Positions 1 to 6,862 of a DNA stretch of 8,462 nucleotides are shown piece by piece. The DNA is taken from contig CANRAC010000039.1 in NCBI GenBank assembly GCA_947628495.1, positions 1 through 8,462 on the forward strand, written 5' to 3'. This stretch comes from an uncultured Bacilli bacterium. GTDB taxonomy: Bacteria > Bacillota_I > Bacilli_A > RF39 > UBA660. The translations under genes were made by a program, and so were the position numbers. Under the pieces are notes generated by a model. It saw only the letters and a program-made list of their open reading frames with translations. It was not told the DNA's origin and ran no database searches. Every line of letters begins with the position of its first letter. The stretch's first letter is position 1.

Positions 1-59
1 TTCCTAAAGCCTTACAACCTTATATGGGTGGCATTTCTATTATTAAACCTCATAACTAG
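1..59 (+). CDS. serS: Seryl-tRNA synthetase, C-terminal end only (partial)
   Basis: The third reading frame gives PKALQPYMGGISIIKPHN and then TAG at 57-59. Bacterial seryl-tRNA synthetases end in a very similar block, of the form (V/I)PEALRPYMGG..VI, where the strand after motif 3 closes the class II catalytic domain. The enzyme charges tRNA-Ser with serine in the cytoplasm. Only 18 residues are visible and the rest lies upstream, so the call rests on this tail alone, although the match around ALQPYMGG is close. The stop codon overlaps the first bases of a terminator hairpin, so this is the end of its transcription unit. The tail runs a few residues past the usual end. Confidence 0.72.
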   Translation, partial: PKALQPYMGGISIIKPHN

Positions 60-76
60 AGCTTTGGCTCTTTTTT
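58..76 (+). terminator. Intrinsic terminator of serS
   Basis: A 5-bp stem AGAGC/GCTCT (58-62 with 67-71) with loop TTTG is followed by five further T residues to 76. It starts within the TAG stop codon. The stem is short but GC-centred and sits directly before the U-tract. Confidence 0.75.
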
Positions 77-93
77 CAGGTGATAAAACCTAT

Positions 94-122
94 TTGAGAA
101 AATTATATAGGTATGTTATAAT
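94..122 (+). promoter_or_regulatory. Sigma-A type promoter of the DUF3419 gene
   Basis: The -35 box TTGAGA (94-99) is 17 bases from a perfect TATAAT (117-122). A TGT directly before it makes an extended -10. Transcription should begin near 129, leaving a leader of about 45 bases, the longest in the window. A strong GAGGGGG ribosome binding site lies at 161-167. Confidence 0.8.
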
Positions 123-174
123 CAAAACCAACGGAAATTAGTAAATATTTATATTTTCAAGAGGGGGATTTATA

Positions 175-1098
175 ATGTCAAAAGTAGAAGAAGATTTAAT
201 CTTCGCGAGCAAACTTATCGAAGATAAAGAAAAATGTGGAGAATATTTCACAATCTTTAATCATCTATGGCCTTTTGCTACTGTAAATATAAGAGAATAT
301 TTAGCACCTTACAATTTAGAGGGAAAAATTTGTGTAACATTACAAGGAAGTTCAGATCACATTTTCGAACTTGCTTTAAAAAATCCTAAAGAAATAATTG
401 GGTTTGATATAAATCCTCTGACAGGATATTACGGAAATTTAAAAATAGCTGCTGTTAAAGCTTTAAACACACCAGAAGAATATTTAGCTTTTTTTAGAAA
501 TCAAAGTTACGCTGCTAACTCTTTTGATAAGAAAACTTTTCAAGCAATATCTCAATATTTAGAAGGTAATGATAAAATTTTTTGGGAGGAATTATTTAAT
601 ATGTATACTTCTTGGCAAATCCGAGAAAATCTTTTTTCTAAAGATGAAGGAAATCAGTCAGAAATTAAAGGTGCTTTAAATTATATAACTCCTGAAAATT
701 ATAAATATTTAAAAAATAATCTCAAAAATATTAATTTAATTTTTATGAATACCGACATTAAAAATTTAGCATCTGAGTTACCTTATAATGTGGATTTTCT
801 AACATTATCTAATTTAATTCTCTATGCTCATAATTTATTTCCGGAAAATACCTTAGAAAATTGGGAAAAATTAATTGAAAATTTAGCATTAAAATTAAAT
901 AAAAATGGTCATATAATAGCCGGTTATTTTTATGATATTGAAAATGAAGAAGATTACCGGGATATGTATAATAAATTACTTCGCGATAAAGTTTTTAATA
1001 GTCCTTCTTATAGTTATCATTTATTTACTAAAATGACTGATTTAGCTCGCCAGAAACAATCTTATAATCATGATGCTACGTTAATTTATACTAAATAA
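175..1098 (+). CDS. DUF3419 / BtaA-like SAM-dependent protein
   Basis: The protein is 307 residues with no signal peptide or membrane segment, so it is probably cytoplasmic or peripheral. It resembles the DUF3419 family, whose characterised member BtaA moves the 3-amino-3-carboxypropyl group of S-adenosylmethionine onto diacylglycerol, the first step of betaine lipid synthesis. Supporting signs are a Rossmann-type motif I with LQGSSDHIFELAL at 56-68, the next acidic strand IIGFDINP at 74-81 (D78 would hold the SAM ribose), and the following NLKIAAVKAL at 88-97, which matches the family pattern of an Asn-Pro pair followed by LK.AA. A second acidic site, MNTDIKNL at 191-198, and the strand DFLTLSNLILYA at 208-219 fit a methyltransferase fold. 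It is shorter than BtaA (about 400 residues). The start has a strong GAGGGGG site 7 bases upstream. It has its own promoter and terminator, and the next gene encodes a lipid enzyme. The family is fairly secure; the reaction is not, and no btaB-like methyltransferase lies beside it. Confidence 0.72.
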   Translation: MSKVEEDLIFASKLIEDKEKCGEYFTIFNHLWPFATVNIREYLAPYNLEGKICVTLQGSSDHIFELALKNPKEIIGFDINPLTGYYGNLKIAAVKALNTPEEYLAFFRNQSYAANSFDKKTFQAISQYLEGNDKIFWEELFNMYTSWQIRENLFSKDEGNQSEIKGALNYITPENYKYLKNNLKNINLIFMNTDIKNLASELPYNVDFLTLSNLILYAHNLFPENTLENWEKLIENLALKLNKNGHIIAGYFYDIENEEDYRDMYNKLLRDKVFNSPSYSYHLFTKMTDLARQKQSYNHDATLIYTK

Positions 1099-1129
1099 AA
1101 GCAATAACTTCTTTTAGAAATTGCTTTTT
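1097..1129 (+). terminator. Intrinsic terminator of the DUF3419 gene
   Basis: AAAAGCAAT (1097-1105) pairs with ATTGCTTTT (1120-1128), with a possible inner TTCT/AGAA stem inside the loop. The descending arm merges into a T-rich tail. The hairpin starts at the second base of the TAA stop. Confidence 0.8.
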
Positions 1130-1155
1130 ATTTTCTATAACTTTAAAGATATGCG

Positions 1156-1164
1156 TGGTATAAT
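1156..1164 (+). promoter_or_regulatory. Extended -10 promoter of the cardiolipin synthase gene
   Basis: TGG directly precedes a perfect TATAAT (1159-1164). No good -35 box lies at the right distance (TATAAC at 1136-1141), so this would rely on the extended -10. The start would be near 1171, giving a leader of about 19 bases that carries an AAGGAAG ribosome binding site at 1173-1179. Confidence 0.65.
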
Positions 1165-1189
1165 TAACTTATAAGGAAGTTGATGAAGT

Positions 1190-2695
1190 ATGAAAATGGC
1201 TTTAAAAAGAGGAACTATTGTAGCAATTGGTTTAATTTTACAACTATGTTTAACATTATTTGTTTATTTATTTTTAGGAAAATATATTAAATTAATTGGG
1301 ATTTTTTATGCTGTTATGAGTATTGTTATTGTCTTAGGCATTATTAAAAATAGTAAAAGATTAAGTAGTGATTTACCTTGGATAATAATTATTATGTTAT
1401 TTCCGATAATTGGTTCTTTAATGTATGTTATAATTGGCCGAAATATTCATCGTAGTAAACTTTTAAAAAATATTAATAAAAGTATTGAAAAAAGTGAAAA
1501 ATATTTAATTCAAGACGAAAAAATTTTAAAAGAGATTAATGATCAAGAATATACAGATTTAAAATATATTAGTGAATTTGCTCATTTTCCCGTAACAAAA
1601 AATAATCAAGTTAAGTATTTTTCTTTAGGTGATGATGTTTATCCTGTTATGTTAGAAGAGTTAAAAAAAGCTCAAAATTACATTTTTATGGAATATTTTA
1701 TTATTAATAACGGGAAAATGTGGGAAGGAATATTGGATATTTTAAAAGAAAAAGCTCAAAGCGGTTTAGATGTGCGTGTTATTTATGATGATTTAGGTTC
1801 AATCGCAATGTTACCTAGTGATTATCCCAAAACTTTAGAAAGTATGGGAATTAAATGTGTTGCTTTTAATAAATTAAAGCCTTTTGCTGGCGCTATAATG
1901 AATAATCGTGATCATCGTAAAATGCTTATAATTGATGGACATACCGTTTTTTCAGGAGGAATTAATATATCGGATGAATACATTAATGTTACCCATCCCC
2001 ATGGGCATTGGAAAGATAATGGTATCATGATAAAAGGGGAAGCAGTTTGGAATTTTACAGTAATGTTTTTAAGTATTTGGAATGCTTATTTCCCGACTGA
2101 TAATGATTATACTAAATACAAATATGTCTTTAAAAAGAAATATAAGGAAAATGGTTATGTTGTTCCTTATGGCGAAAGTCCATTAGACGACGAAATAATT
2201 GGCGAAGATATCTACCTCAATATTTTAGGCGAGGCTAAAAAATATGTTTATATTTATACTCCTTATTTGATTATCGATACTGATATGATAAATGCTTTAA
2301 TTAGGTGTGCTAAGCGTGGGGTTGATGTCCGATTAATTGTACCAGGTATTCCGGATAAAAAAACGGTTTATAGTTTAACATCTTCATATTTTGATGTTTT
2401 ATTAAAAGGTGGCGTAAAAATTTATAAGTATTCTAAGGGATTTGTACATAGTAAAGTTTTTGTTTGCGATGATAAAGTAGCCACTGTTGGGACTATTAAT
2501 TTAGACTACCGTAGTTTATATTTACACTTTGAATGTGGAGTATATTTAAAAGAAGTTGAGGCTATTAAAGATATTTATAAAGATTTAAATGATGCTCTTT
2601 TAGTATCTAAACAACTTTCTCAAAAAGATTTAAAAACTAAATTCTTTGCTAAATTATGGCAAGCAATCCTGCGCTTAGTGGCTCCTATGATGTAA
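1190..2695 (+). CDS. cls: Cardiolipin synthase, bacterial two-HKD type
   Basis: The 501-residue membrane enzyme belongs to the phospholipase D superfamily and joins two phosphatidylglycerol molecules into cardiolipin and glycerol. The N-terminus has three hydrophobic segments, about 9-30, 34-52 and 62-83, forming the PLDc_N anchor; the last contains the typical P..G...Y...G pattern (PIIGSLMYVIIGRN). Two complete HxKxxxxD motifs follow: H242/K244/D249, with GG and N just after, and H420/K422/D427, followed by GTINLDYRS. Length is in the usual range of 480-510. The ATG is 10 bases after AAGGAAG; an in-frame ATG two codons later is possible but its spacing is worse. The gene has its own extended -10 promoter. 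The promoter of the next gene starts 7 bases after its stop with no terminator between, so read-through is possible. Nothing looks broken. Confidence 0.95.
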   Translation: MKMALKRGTIVAIGLILQLCLTLFVYLFLGKYIKLIGIFYAVMSIVIVLGIIKNSKRLSSDLPWIIIIMLFPIIGSLMYVIIGRNIHRSKLLKNINKSIEKSEKYLIQDEKILKEINDQEYTDLKYISEFAHFPVTKNNQVKYFSLGDDVYPVMLEELKKAQNYIFMEYFIINNGKMWEGILDILKEKAQSGLDVRVIYDDLGSIAMLPSDYPKTLESMGIKCVAFNKLKPFAGAIMNNRDHRKMLIIDGHTVFSGGINISDEYINVTHPHGHWKDNGIMIKGEAVWNFTVMFLSIWNAYFPTDNDYTKYKYVFKKKYKENGYVVPYGESPLDDEIIGEDIYLNILGEAKKYVYIYTPYLIIDTDMINALIRCAKRGVDVRLIVPGIPDKKTVYSLTSSYFDVLLKGGVKIYKYSKGFVHSKVFVCDDKVATVGTINLDYRSLYLHFECGVYLKEVEAIKDIYKDLNDALLVSKQLSQKDLKTKFFAKLWQAILRLVAPMM

Positions 2696-2701
2696 AAGTT
2701 A

Positions 2702-2730
2702 TTGAACTTATTAAGCAAATTTAATATAAT
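2702..2730 (+). promoter_or_regulatory. Sigma-A type promoter of the DUF4234-DUF2752 pair
   Basis: TTGAAC (2702-2707) is 17 bases from a perfect TATAAT (2725-2730). Transcription should begin near 2737, at the ribosome binding site of the next gene. The TTG of the -35 box can be misread as a start codon, but it would lie upstream of the transcript. Confidence 0.8.
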
Positions 2731-2736
2731 TTTTCT

Positions 2737-2744
2737 AAGAGGTG
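2737..2744 (+). promoter_or_regulatory. Ribosome binding site fixing the DUF4234 start
   Basis: AAGAGGTG lies 5 bases before the ATG at 2750. It decides against an in-frame TTG at 2702, which has no such site and falls in the promoter. Confidence 0.8.
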
Positions 2745-2749
2745 AAAAG

Positions 2750-3091
2750 ATGAATAGAAATATTGTTACTTGTATTATTTTGACTATTGTTACTTGTGGT
2801 ATCTATGGTATTTATTGGTTTATTGTCATAACAGATGATGTTGCAAGAGTTACTGATGACCATTCAATGAGTGGGGGAGTATCATTTTTACTTAATTTAA
2901 TTACTTGCGGGATATACGGAATTTATTGGGCTTTTCAAATGGGAAGAAAACTATATGATTACTCCAATAAAAATAATTTAGGTCTTGCTGATAATGCCAT
3001 TGTATATTTATTACTTCAAATATTTGGTTTTAGCATTGTAAATTATGCTTTAATTCAAAATGATTTAAATAGACTTAGTCAAAGTAATTAA
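2750..3091 (+). CDS. Small membrane protein of the DUF4234 type
   Basis: The 113-residue protein has hydrophobic segments at about 5-27, 43-64 and 83-102. Both of the first two end in the identical block TCGIYGIYW (15-23 and 52-60), an internal repeat with a 37-residue period. This Cys-Gly-Ile-Tyr..Tyr-Trp pattern is what I associate with DUF4234, a family of small membrane proteins of unknown function. The loop between the repeats (TDDVARVTDDHSM) is charged. The start is set by AAGAGGTG 5 bases upstream and by the promoter at 2702-2730. A second small membrane protein gene follows after 35 bases, likely on the same transcript. No catalytic residues are visible; a structural or partner-binding membrane role is a guess. 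Confidence 0.8.
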   Translation: MNRNIVTCIILTIVTCGIYGIYWFIVITDDVARVTDDHSMSGGVSFLLNLITCGIYGIYWAFQMGRKLYDYSNKNNLGLADNAIVYLLLQIFGFSIVNYALIQNDLNRLSQSN

Positions 3092-3112
3092 AAGAAAATA
3101 TATTGTCTTTTT
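3090..3112 (+). terminator. Weak hairpin between the DUF4234 and DUF2752 genes
   Basis: AAAAGA (3090-3095) can pair with TCTTTT (3106-3111), loop of 10. It has one G-C pair only, so it is at best a leaky attenuator and may be chance in AT-rich sequence. No promoter is evident between it and the next gene, so read-through must occur if the pair is co-expressed. Confidence 0.25.
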
Positions 3113-3126
3113 AAGTTGGTGAAAAG

Positions 3127-3519
3127 ATGCAAAAAAAATATTTAATTAAAATAGGTATTGGTTTTATTATTTTGATAGTATACCTTTTAGTAGGCAGCTA
3201 TTTTAATTTATATATACCTTGTCCCTTTTATAAATTGACGCATTTATACTGTCCAGGTTGTGGCATAACTAGAGCTTTAAGATCTTTATTAAGTTTAGAT
3301 TTTTATCAAGCTTTTCGCTATTATAATTTAATTATCTTATTACCAATATTTTTAATATATTATGGTGAGGACTTTTTAGAAAAAAGGGGAATAAAAAATT
3401 TAAATTTAAGAAGATTTATGAATAATAAGTTTTGGTATGCAATTCTCATTTTCGTAATTATTTACGGAATTATGAGAAATTTACCTTGGTTTGATTATTT
3501 AGTACCAACGAAAATTTAA
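3127..3519 (+). CDS. DUF2752 family membrane protein
   Basis: The 130-residue protein has membrane segments at about 7-28, 65-80 and 102-117. Its signature is PCPFYKLTHLYCPGCGITRA at 31-50, with cysteines C32, C42 and C45 and the CPGCG.TRA core that defines DUF2752. The function of this family is not established; the cysteine cluster next to a membrane segment suggests metal binding or a thiol site, which is inference. The ribosome binding site is weak (GGTGA at 3118-3122). The gene follows the DUF4234 gene with no obvious promoter of its own and ends at a strong terminator, so the two probably form a two-gene unit. Confidence 0.85.
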   Translation: MQKKYLIKIGIGFIILIVYLLVGSYFNLYIPCPFYKLTHLYCPGCGITRALRSLLSLDFYQAFRYYNLIILLPIFLIYYGEDFLEKRGIKNLNLRRFMNNKFWYAILIFVIIYGIMRNLPWFDYLVPTKI

Positions 3520-3537
3520 AGGCATATGCCTTTTTTT
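3518..3537 (+). terminator. Strong intrinsic terminator after the DUF2752 gene
   Basis: AAAGGC (3518-3523), loop ATAT, and GCCTTT (3528-3533) form a clean hairpin running into seven T residues (3531-3537). The stem starts at the second base of the TAA stop codon. Confidence 0.9.
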
Positions 3538-3550
3538 CTTGGGGGTAATT

Positions 3551-3559
3551 TGCTATAAT
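3551..3559 (+). promoter_or_regulatory. Extended -10 promoter of miaB
   Basis: TGC directly precedes TATAAT (3554-3559). The matching -35 position falls in the T-tract of the preceding terminator and has no good box. The start would be near 3566, leaving a leader of about 17 bases with GGAAGTGA at 3571-3578 as ribosome binding site. Confidence 0.65.
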
Positions 3560-3582
3560 AGGGAAGTATTGGAAGTGATTAA

Positions 3583-4980
3583 ATGAACCTACCAGATTTA
3601 AAAAAAGCGCGAATTAGAACCGATAAAGAAGTTGAATATATATACTTAAATGACCATTATCAAAAACTTTTCTCTGGTCAAAAATATTTTTTAAAAACTT
3701 ATGGATGTCAAATGAACGTTCATGATTCTGAAGAAATAGCGGCTCGTTTGGAATCTTTAGGATTTAATAAAACCGAGGTATTAGAAGAGGCGGATATTGT
3801 AATTTTAAATACTTGTGCGATAAGAGAAAATGCTCATGATAAATTATATGGCTTTTTAGGACGCTGTAAGCATTTAAAAAAAGAAAAAAAAGATGTAATT
3901 ATTGGTATATGCGGCTGTATGGCTCAAGAAGAAAATGTTGTGGAAGAAATTATGAATAAACATCAATATATAGATATAGTTTTTGGTACGCATAATATTT
4001 ATAAATTACAGGATTTAATTATTAATAAAAAAGAAAAACAAAACATTGAAGTGTATTCATGCGAAGGTGATGTATATGAAAATGTACCTTACAAAAGAGA
4101 GTCGCAAGTTAAGGCATGGGTTAATATCCAGTATGGTTGTGATAAATTCTGTACTTATTGTATAGTTCCTTACACAAGAGGCAAGCAAAGAAGTCGTAAA
4201 AGTCAAGAAATCATTAAAGAAGTTGAAGAATTAGTTAAAAATGGGTATAAGGAAGTTACATTGCTTGGTCAAAATGTTAATGCATATGGCAAAGAATTAA
4301 AAGATGAAATAAATTTTGCCAAACTTTTAGAAGAAGTTGCTAAAACAGGAATAGAGCGTATTCGTTTTGTTACTTCCCATCCTTGGGATTTTACTGATGA
4401 AATGATTGAAATAATAGCTAAATATGATAATATTATGCCTTATATTCATTTACCACTACAATCTGGTTCATCAAAAATTTTAAAATTAATGGGTCGTCGT
4501 TATACTAAAGAAGAATATTTAACTTTGTATCATAAAATAAAGGAGACTATTCCTAATGTGGCGATTACTACGGATATTATTGTTGGTTTTCCTAATGAAA
4601 CCGATGAAAATTTTAAAGAAACCCTTGATGTTGTAAATGCTTGTCAATTTGATAGCGCCTTTACATTTATTTATAGCCCAAGAGAGGGAACTCCGGCAGC
4701 AAAAATTGAAGATAAAATCCCCATGGAAGTTAAAGAAGAACGTTTACATAAATTAAATGAACTGATTAATAGTTATAGTTTAAAAGCTAATCAAAAATAT
4801 CTTGGAAAAACAGTCAAAGTTTTAATTGAAGGAGTAAGTGAAAAAGATAATACCAAGGTCTTTGGATACACTGAAACCATGAAATTAGTAAATGTAGATA
4901 ATGCTTGTGATAAAATAGGCGAGATTATTGATGTTAAAATAACTGATGCGAAAAGCTTTAGCTTAGATGGAAAAATTTAG
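3583..4980 (+). CDS. miaB: tRNA-2-methylthio-N6-dimethylallyladenosine synthase
   Basis: The 465-residue enzyme adds a methylthio group to i6A37 of tRNAs reading UNN codons, using two [4Fe-4S] clusters and SAM. Domains: a 32-residue N-terminal extension; the MTTase (UPF0004) domain at about 34-150, with cluster ligands C42 (YGCQMN), C78 (NTCAIRE) and C112 (GCMAQ); the radical SAM domain at about 172-400, with C186, C190 and C193 in YGCDKFCTYCIVPYTRG; and a TRAM RNA-binding domain at about 404-465. PLQSGS at 291-296 and TDIIVGFPNE at 330-339 are also family blocks. The long N-terminus and the retained cluster ligands favour MiaB over MtaB or RimO. Length is slightly below the roughly 510 of Bacillus homologues. 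The start fits GGAAGTGA 4 bases upstream. It stands after a terminator with its own promoter, and the next gene follows by 35 bases without one. Confidence 0.96.
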   Translation: MNLPDLKKARIRTDKEVEYIYLNDHYQKLFSGQKYFLKTYGCQMNVHDSEEIAARLESLGFNKTEVLEEADIVILNTCAIRENAHDKLYGFLGRCKHLKKEKKDVIIGICGCMAQEENVVEEIMNKHQYIDIVFGTHNIYKLQDLIINKKEKQNIEVYSCEGDVYENVPYKRESQVKAWVNIQYGCDKFCTYCIVPYTRGKQRSRKSQEIIKEVEELVKNGYKEVTLLGQNVNAYGKELKDEINFAKLLEEVAKTGIERIRFVTSHPWDFTDEMIEIIAKYDNIMPYIHLPLQSGSSKILKLMGRRYTKEEYLTLYHKIKETIPNVAITTDIIVGFPNETDENFKETLDVVNACQFDSAFTFIYSPREGTPAAKIEDKIPMEVKEERLHKLNELINSYSLKANQKYLGKTVKVLIEGVSEKDNTKVFGYTETMKLVNVDNACDKIGEIIDVKITDAKSFSLDGKI

Positions 4981-5015
4981 ACAAATAAAATTTTAATTAA
5001 GGAGGCAAGATAAAA

Positions 5016-6491
5016 ATGAAAGATATACCATATTTATTAACTACTTTAATTGCTCACGCTTTAGTATTAGAACTTGATAATAGAAGAAATATAAAACTTG
5101 ATGATTTAATTAAATTTCGTCAATTACTTTTTGAAAAATATTTAGAGGAATATAAAAAGTATGGAGATCATGTTATTGGTGAAAAGTGGGAGGGAAATAT
5201 AAGTTTTGCTCCCGTAGATGACGTTAAAGAAATAAAAAATTTACTAATTGAATATCCGGAAATATTTTATTTCCAAGATGGTTCATTATGGATTCATGAA
5301 AATATTGATTTGGCTTATTTAAACAAATTAAAAAATGATGAGTTTCCTAATATATGTGATAAATTTTATGATGTAACTAATTTAAAAAAAGTTAGAAATA
5401 GTTTAGGAATAACCAAAATATATCAATTAGGTAATTTTGTAAATCAACAACTAGAGAATATTGAAAGTCAGTTAGAACAGGCTTATAACGATTTAAATAA
5501 TTCTAAAGATTTAATAAAACCCTTATTAACTAAAAAATTTTTGCTTTTAACTAATGCCATTGCTAATTTTCCCGTTTTAATTAATCAATTTAATATCATT
5601 ACTCATTCTGATGAGGAAAATAGTGTATGGATTACAGAAGACTATGATTATATAAAGGAATCTTCTTATACTAAAAATAAAGAAACATATCCAATCGATA
5701 ACAATTTATATAAAAATAGTGATTATTATGAAAATACAGCTTGGTTATGCAACCCAATTCAAGAAAGTATTGAAGATATATATCAATATGCGATATTTGG
5801 TGATTTTAGTTTATATAAACATAAAGTATACGAAATTTTTTGCCAATTAAGTTTTATGTCTTTAGTAGGTAACAATAATTCAAACAACAATTTTGATATT
5901 GATGAATTTTTAAGCAATGTTGAAAAGGAAGACATGGAAGAAGAAAATAAAAATAGAGGAAGTTATGCTGTCTTAAATAACAATGCCCTTGAAGAAGAAT
6001 TTATTTTTTGGCTAACTTATATTCATAAAATTAATGAATACTTAGCAAATAATTATGATGAAAGTCTTGTTAAAGTAAAAAATAGACTGTTATATCTGTT
6101 AGATGATGTTTCCAAATGTTTATATATTGATGAAAATTTTGAAAAAGTATTTGAACAAGCTATGGAAAAATTAGAAGAATTAGACGAAGAATATGATGAA
6201 ATGGAAGACGAGGATTATCTTGATGAAGAGGAATATGATGATGAAGACTATTCTGACGAAGAAGGATTGTATGGTTATTTAGGTAAAGAATCTAAATATT
6301 TAATTTATGATTGCTTTTTAGGAAGAGAGTATAAAGTAGTTGAAAAATTATTATTAATATCAACATATTATAGTTTAACTAATAATGAAAAAATAGAAGA
6401 AATATTAAATTCATTTGAAAACCACCCTAATTATTCTTTATATAAAGATATAATAATGGGAAAAAATTATGGCAAAATTTTAACAAAATAA
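5016..6491 (+). CDS. Unrecognised 491-residue acidic protein
   Basis: I do not recognise this gene. It has a textbook AAGGAGG ribosome binding site (4999-5005), 10 bases before the ATG, and lies 35 bases after miaB with no promoter or terminator between, so it is probably co-transcribed. There is no signal peptide or convincing membrane segment; it should be cytoplasmic. The N-terminal third is mostly helical in character, with a Gln/Glu/Asn-rich stretch at about 139-170 that could form a coiled coil. An Asn-rich low-complexity loop lies at 285-292. Residues 384-416 form a very acidic tract, 23 of 33 being Asp or Glu, followed by a compact C-terminal part (418-491) with Tyr- and Leu-rich helices. 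The layout suggests globular domains joined by acidic and Asn-rich linkers. No nucleotide-binding, metal or catalytic motif is visible. Base composition resembles its neighbours, giving no sign of recent transfer. Confidence 0.85.
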   Translation: MKDIPYLLTTLIAHALVLELDNRRNIKLDDLIKFRQLLFEKYLEEYKKYGDHVIGEKWEGNISFAPVDDVKEIKNLLIEYPEIFYFQDGSLWIHENIDLAYLNKLKNDEFPNICDKFYDVTNLKKVRNSLGITKIYQLGNFVNQQLENIESQLEQAYNDLNNSKDLIKPLLTKKFLLLTNAIANFPVLINQFNIITHSDEENSVWITEDYDYIKESSYTKNKETYPIDNNLYKNSDYYENTAWLCNPIQESIEDIYQYAIFGDFSLYKHKVYEIFCQLSFMSLVGNNNSNNNFDIDEFLSNVEKEDMEEENKNRGSYAVLNNNALEEEFIFWLTYIHKINEYLANNYDESLVKVKNRLLYLLDDVSKCLYIDENFEKVFEQAMEKLEELDEEYDEMEDEDYLDEEEYDDEDYSDEEGLYGYLGKESKYLIYDCFLGREYKVVEKLLLISTYYSLTNNEKIEEILNSFENHPNYSLYKDIIMGKNYGKILTK

Positions 6492-6512
6492 AATCTTTAA
6501 TATATAGTATGT

Positions 6513-6542
6513 AAATAGATGAACTCACTCATCTATTTTTTT
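6513..6542 (+). terminator. Terminator hairpin between convergent genes
   Basis: AAATAGATGA (6513-6522) pairs perfectly with TCATCTATTT (6529-6538), a 10-bp stem with a 6-base loop. On the plus strand it runs into seven T residues (6536-6542), ending the miaB-unknown gene transcript. Read on the minus strand it follows the DUF192 gene and contains its TAG stop (6533-6535), but the T-tail there is only three bases, so it is probably weaker in that direction. Confidence 0.82.
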
Positions 6543-6862
6543 ATAAATTTAATTTGGCTGCCAACTTTAAAATATTTACCTAATCCTTTTGGTAATTCTA
6601 AAATATTAGTTTCATAAATATCTCTATTAATGGAAAGTATTTTATGAGGTTTAAAATCACTTAAAATATATAAAATAGTATTTTGATTATCCAAAACTAA
6701 AACATCAATTGCTTCTTGCATACTATAAGTTTGAATAGTATTACAAGATTTAAAATACATACCAAAATTAATATTGATAGTATTACTTAGACCAATCATT
6801 TTTTCTTTTAAAGTGAATGGTACTTTAACTTCTATATCTCGATTATTTATTCTTAATATCAT
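6533..6862 (-). CDS. DUF192 family protein
   Basis: The 109-residue protein resembles DUF192 (COG1430), small beta-rich proteins of unknown function. It follows the family order: a short strand INNRDIEVKV (5-14), then a K..M.GL block (19-25), GMYF at 34-37, then the segment ending in IDVLVLD (52-58), and near the C-terminus ILELPKGL (the family's LE.P.G) followed by a G-based strand. The usual Trp-Met of the central block is replaced by Ser-Met (47-48). There is no signal peptide, unlike many proteobacterial members. I chose the ATG at 6862 because the fold begins there; a TTG at 6889 would add nine residues outside the family pattern. Neither start has a visible ribosome binding site. The gene converges on 5016-6491 and diverges from ftsK. 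Confidence 0.72.
   Translation of the reverse strand: MILRINNRDIEVKVPFTLKEKMIGLSNTININFGMYFKSCNTIQTYSMQEAIDVLVLDNQNTILYILSDFKPHKILSINRDIYETNILELPKGLGKYFKVGSQIKFIKK

Noticed and set aside
129..174. Leader of the DUF3419 gene as a possible riboswitch
   Set aside because: Only about 45 bases, AT-rich, with no stable stem; too short for a known SAM riboswitch.
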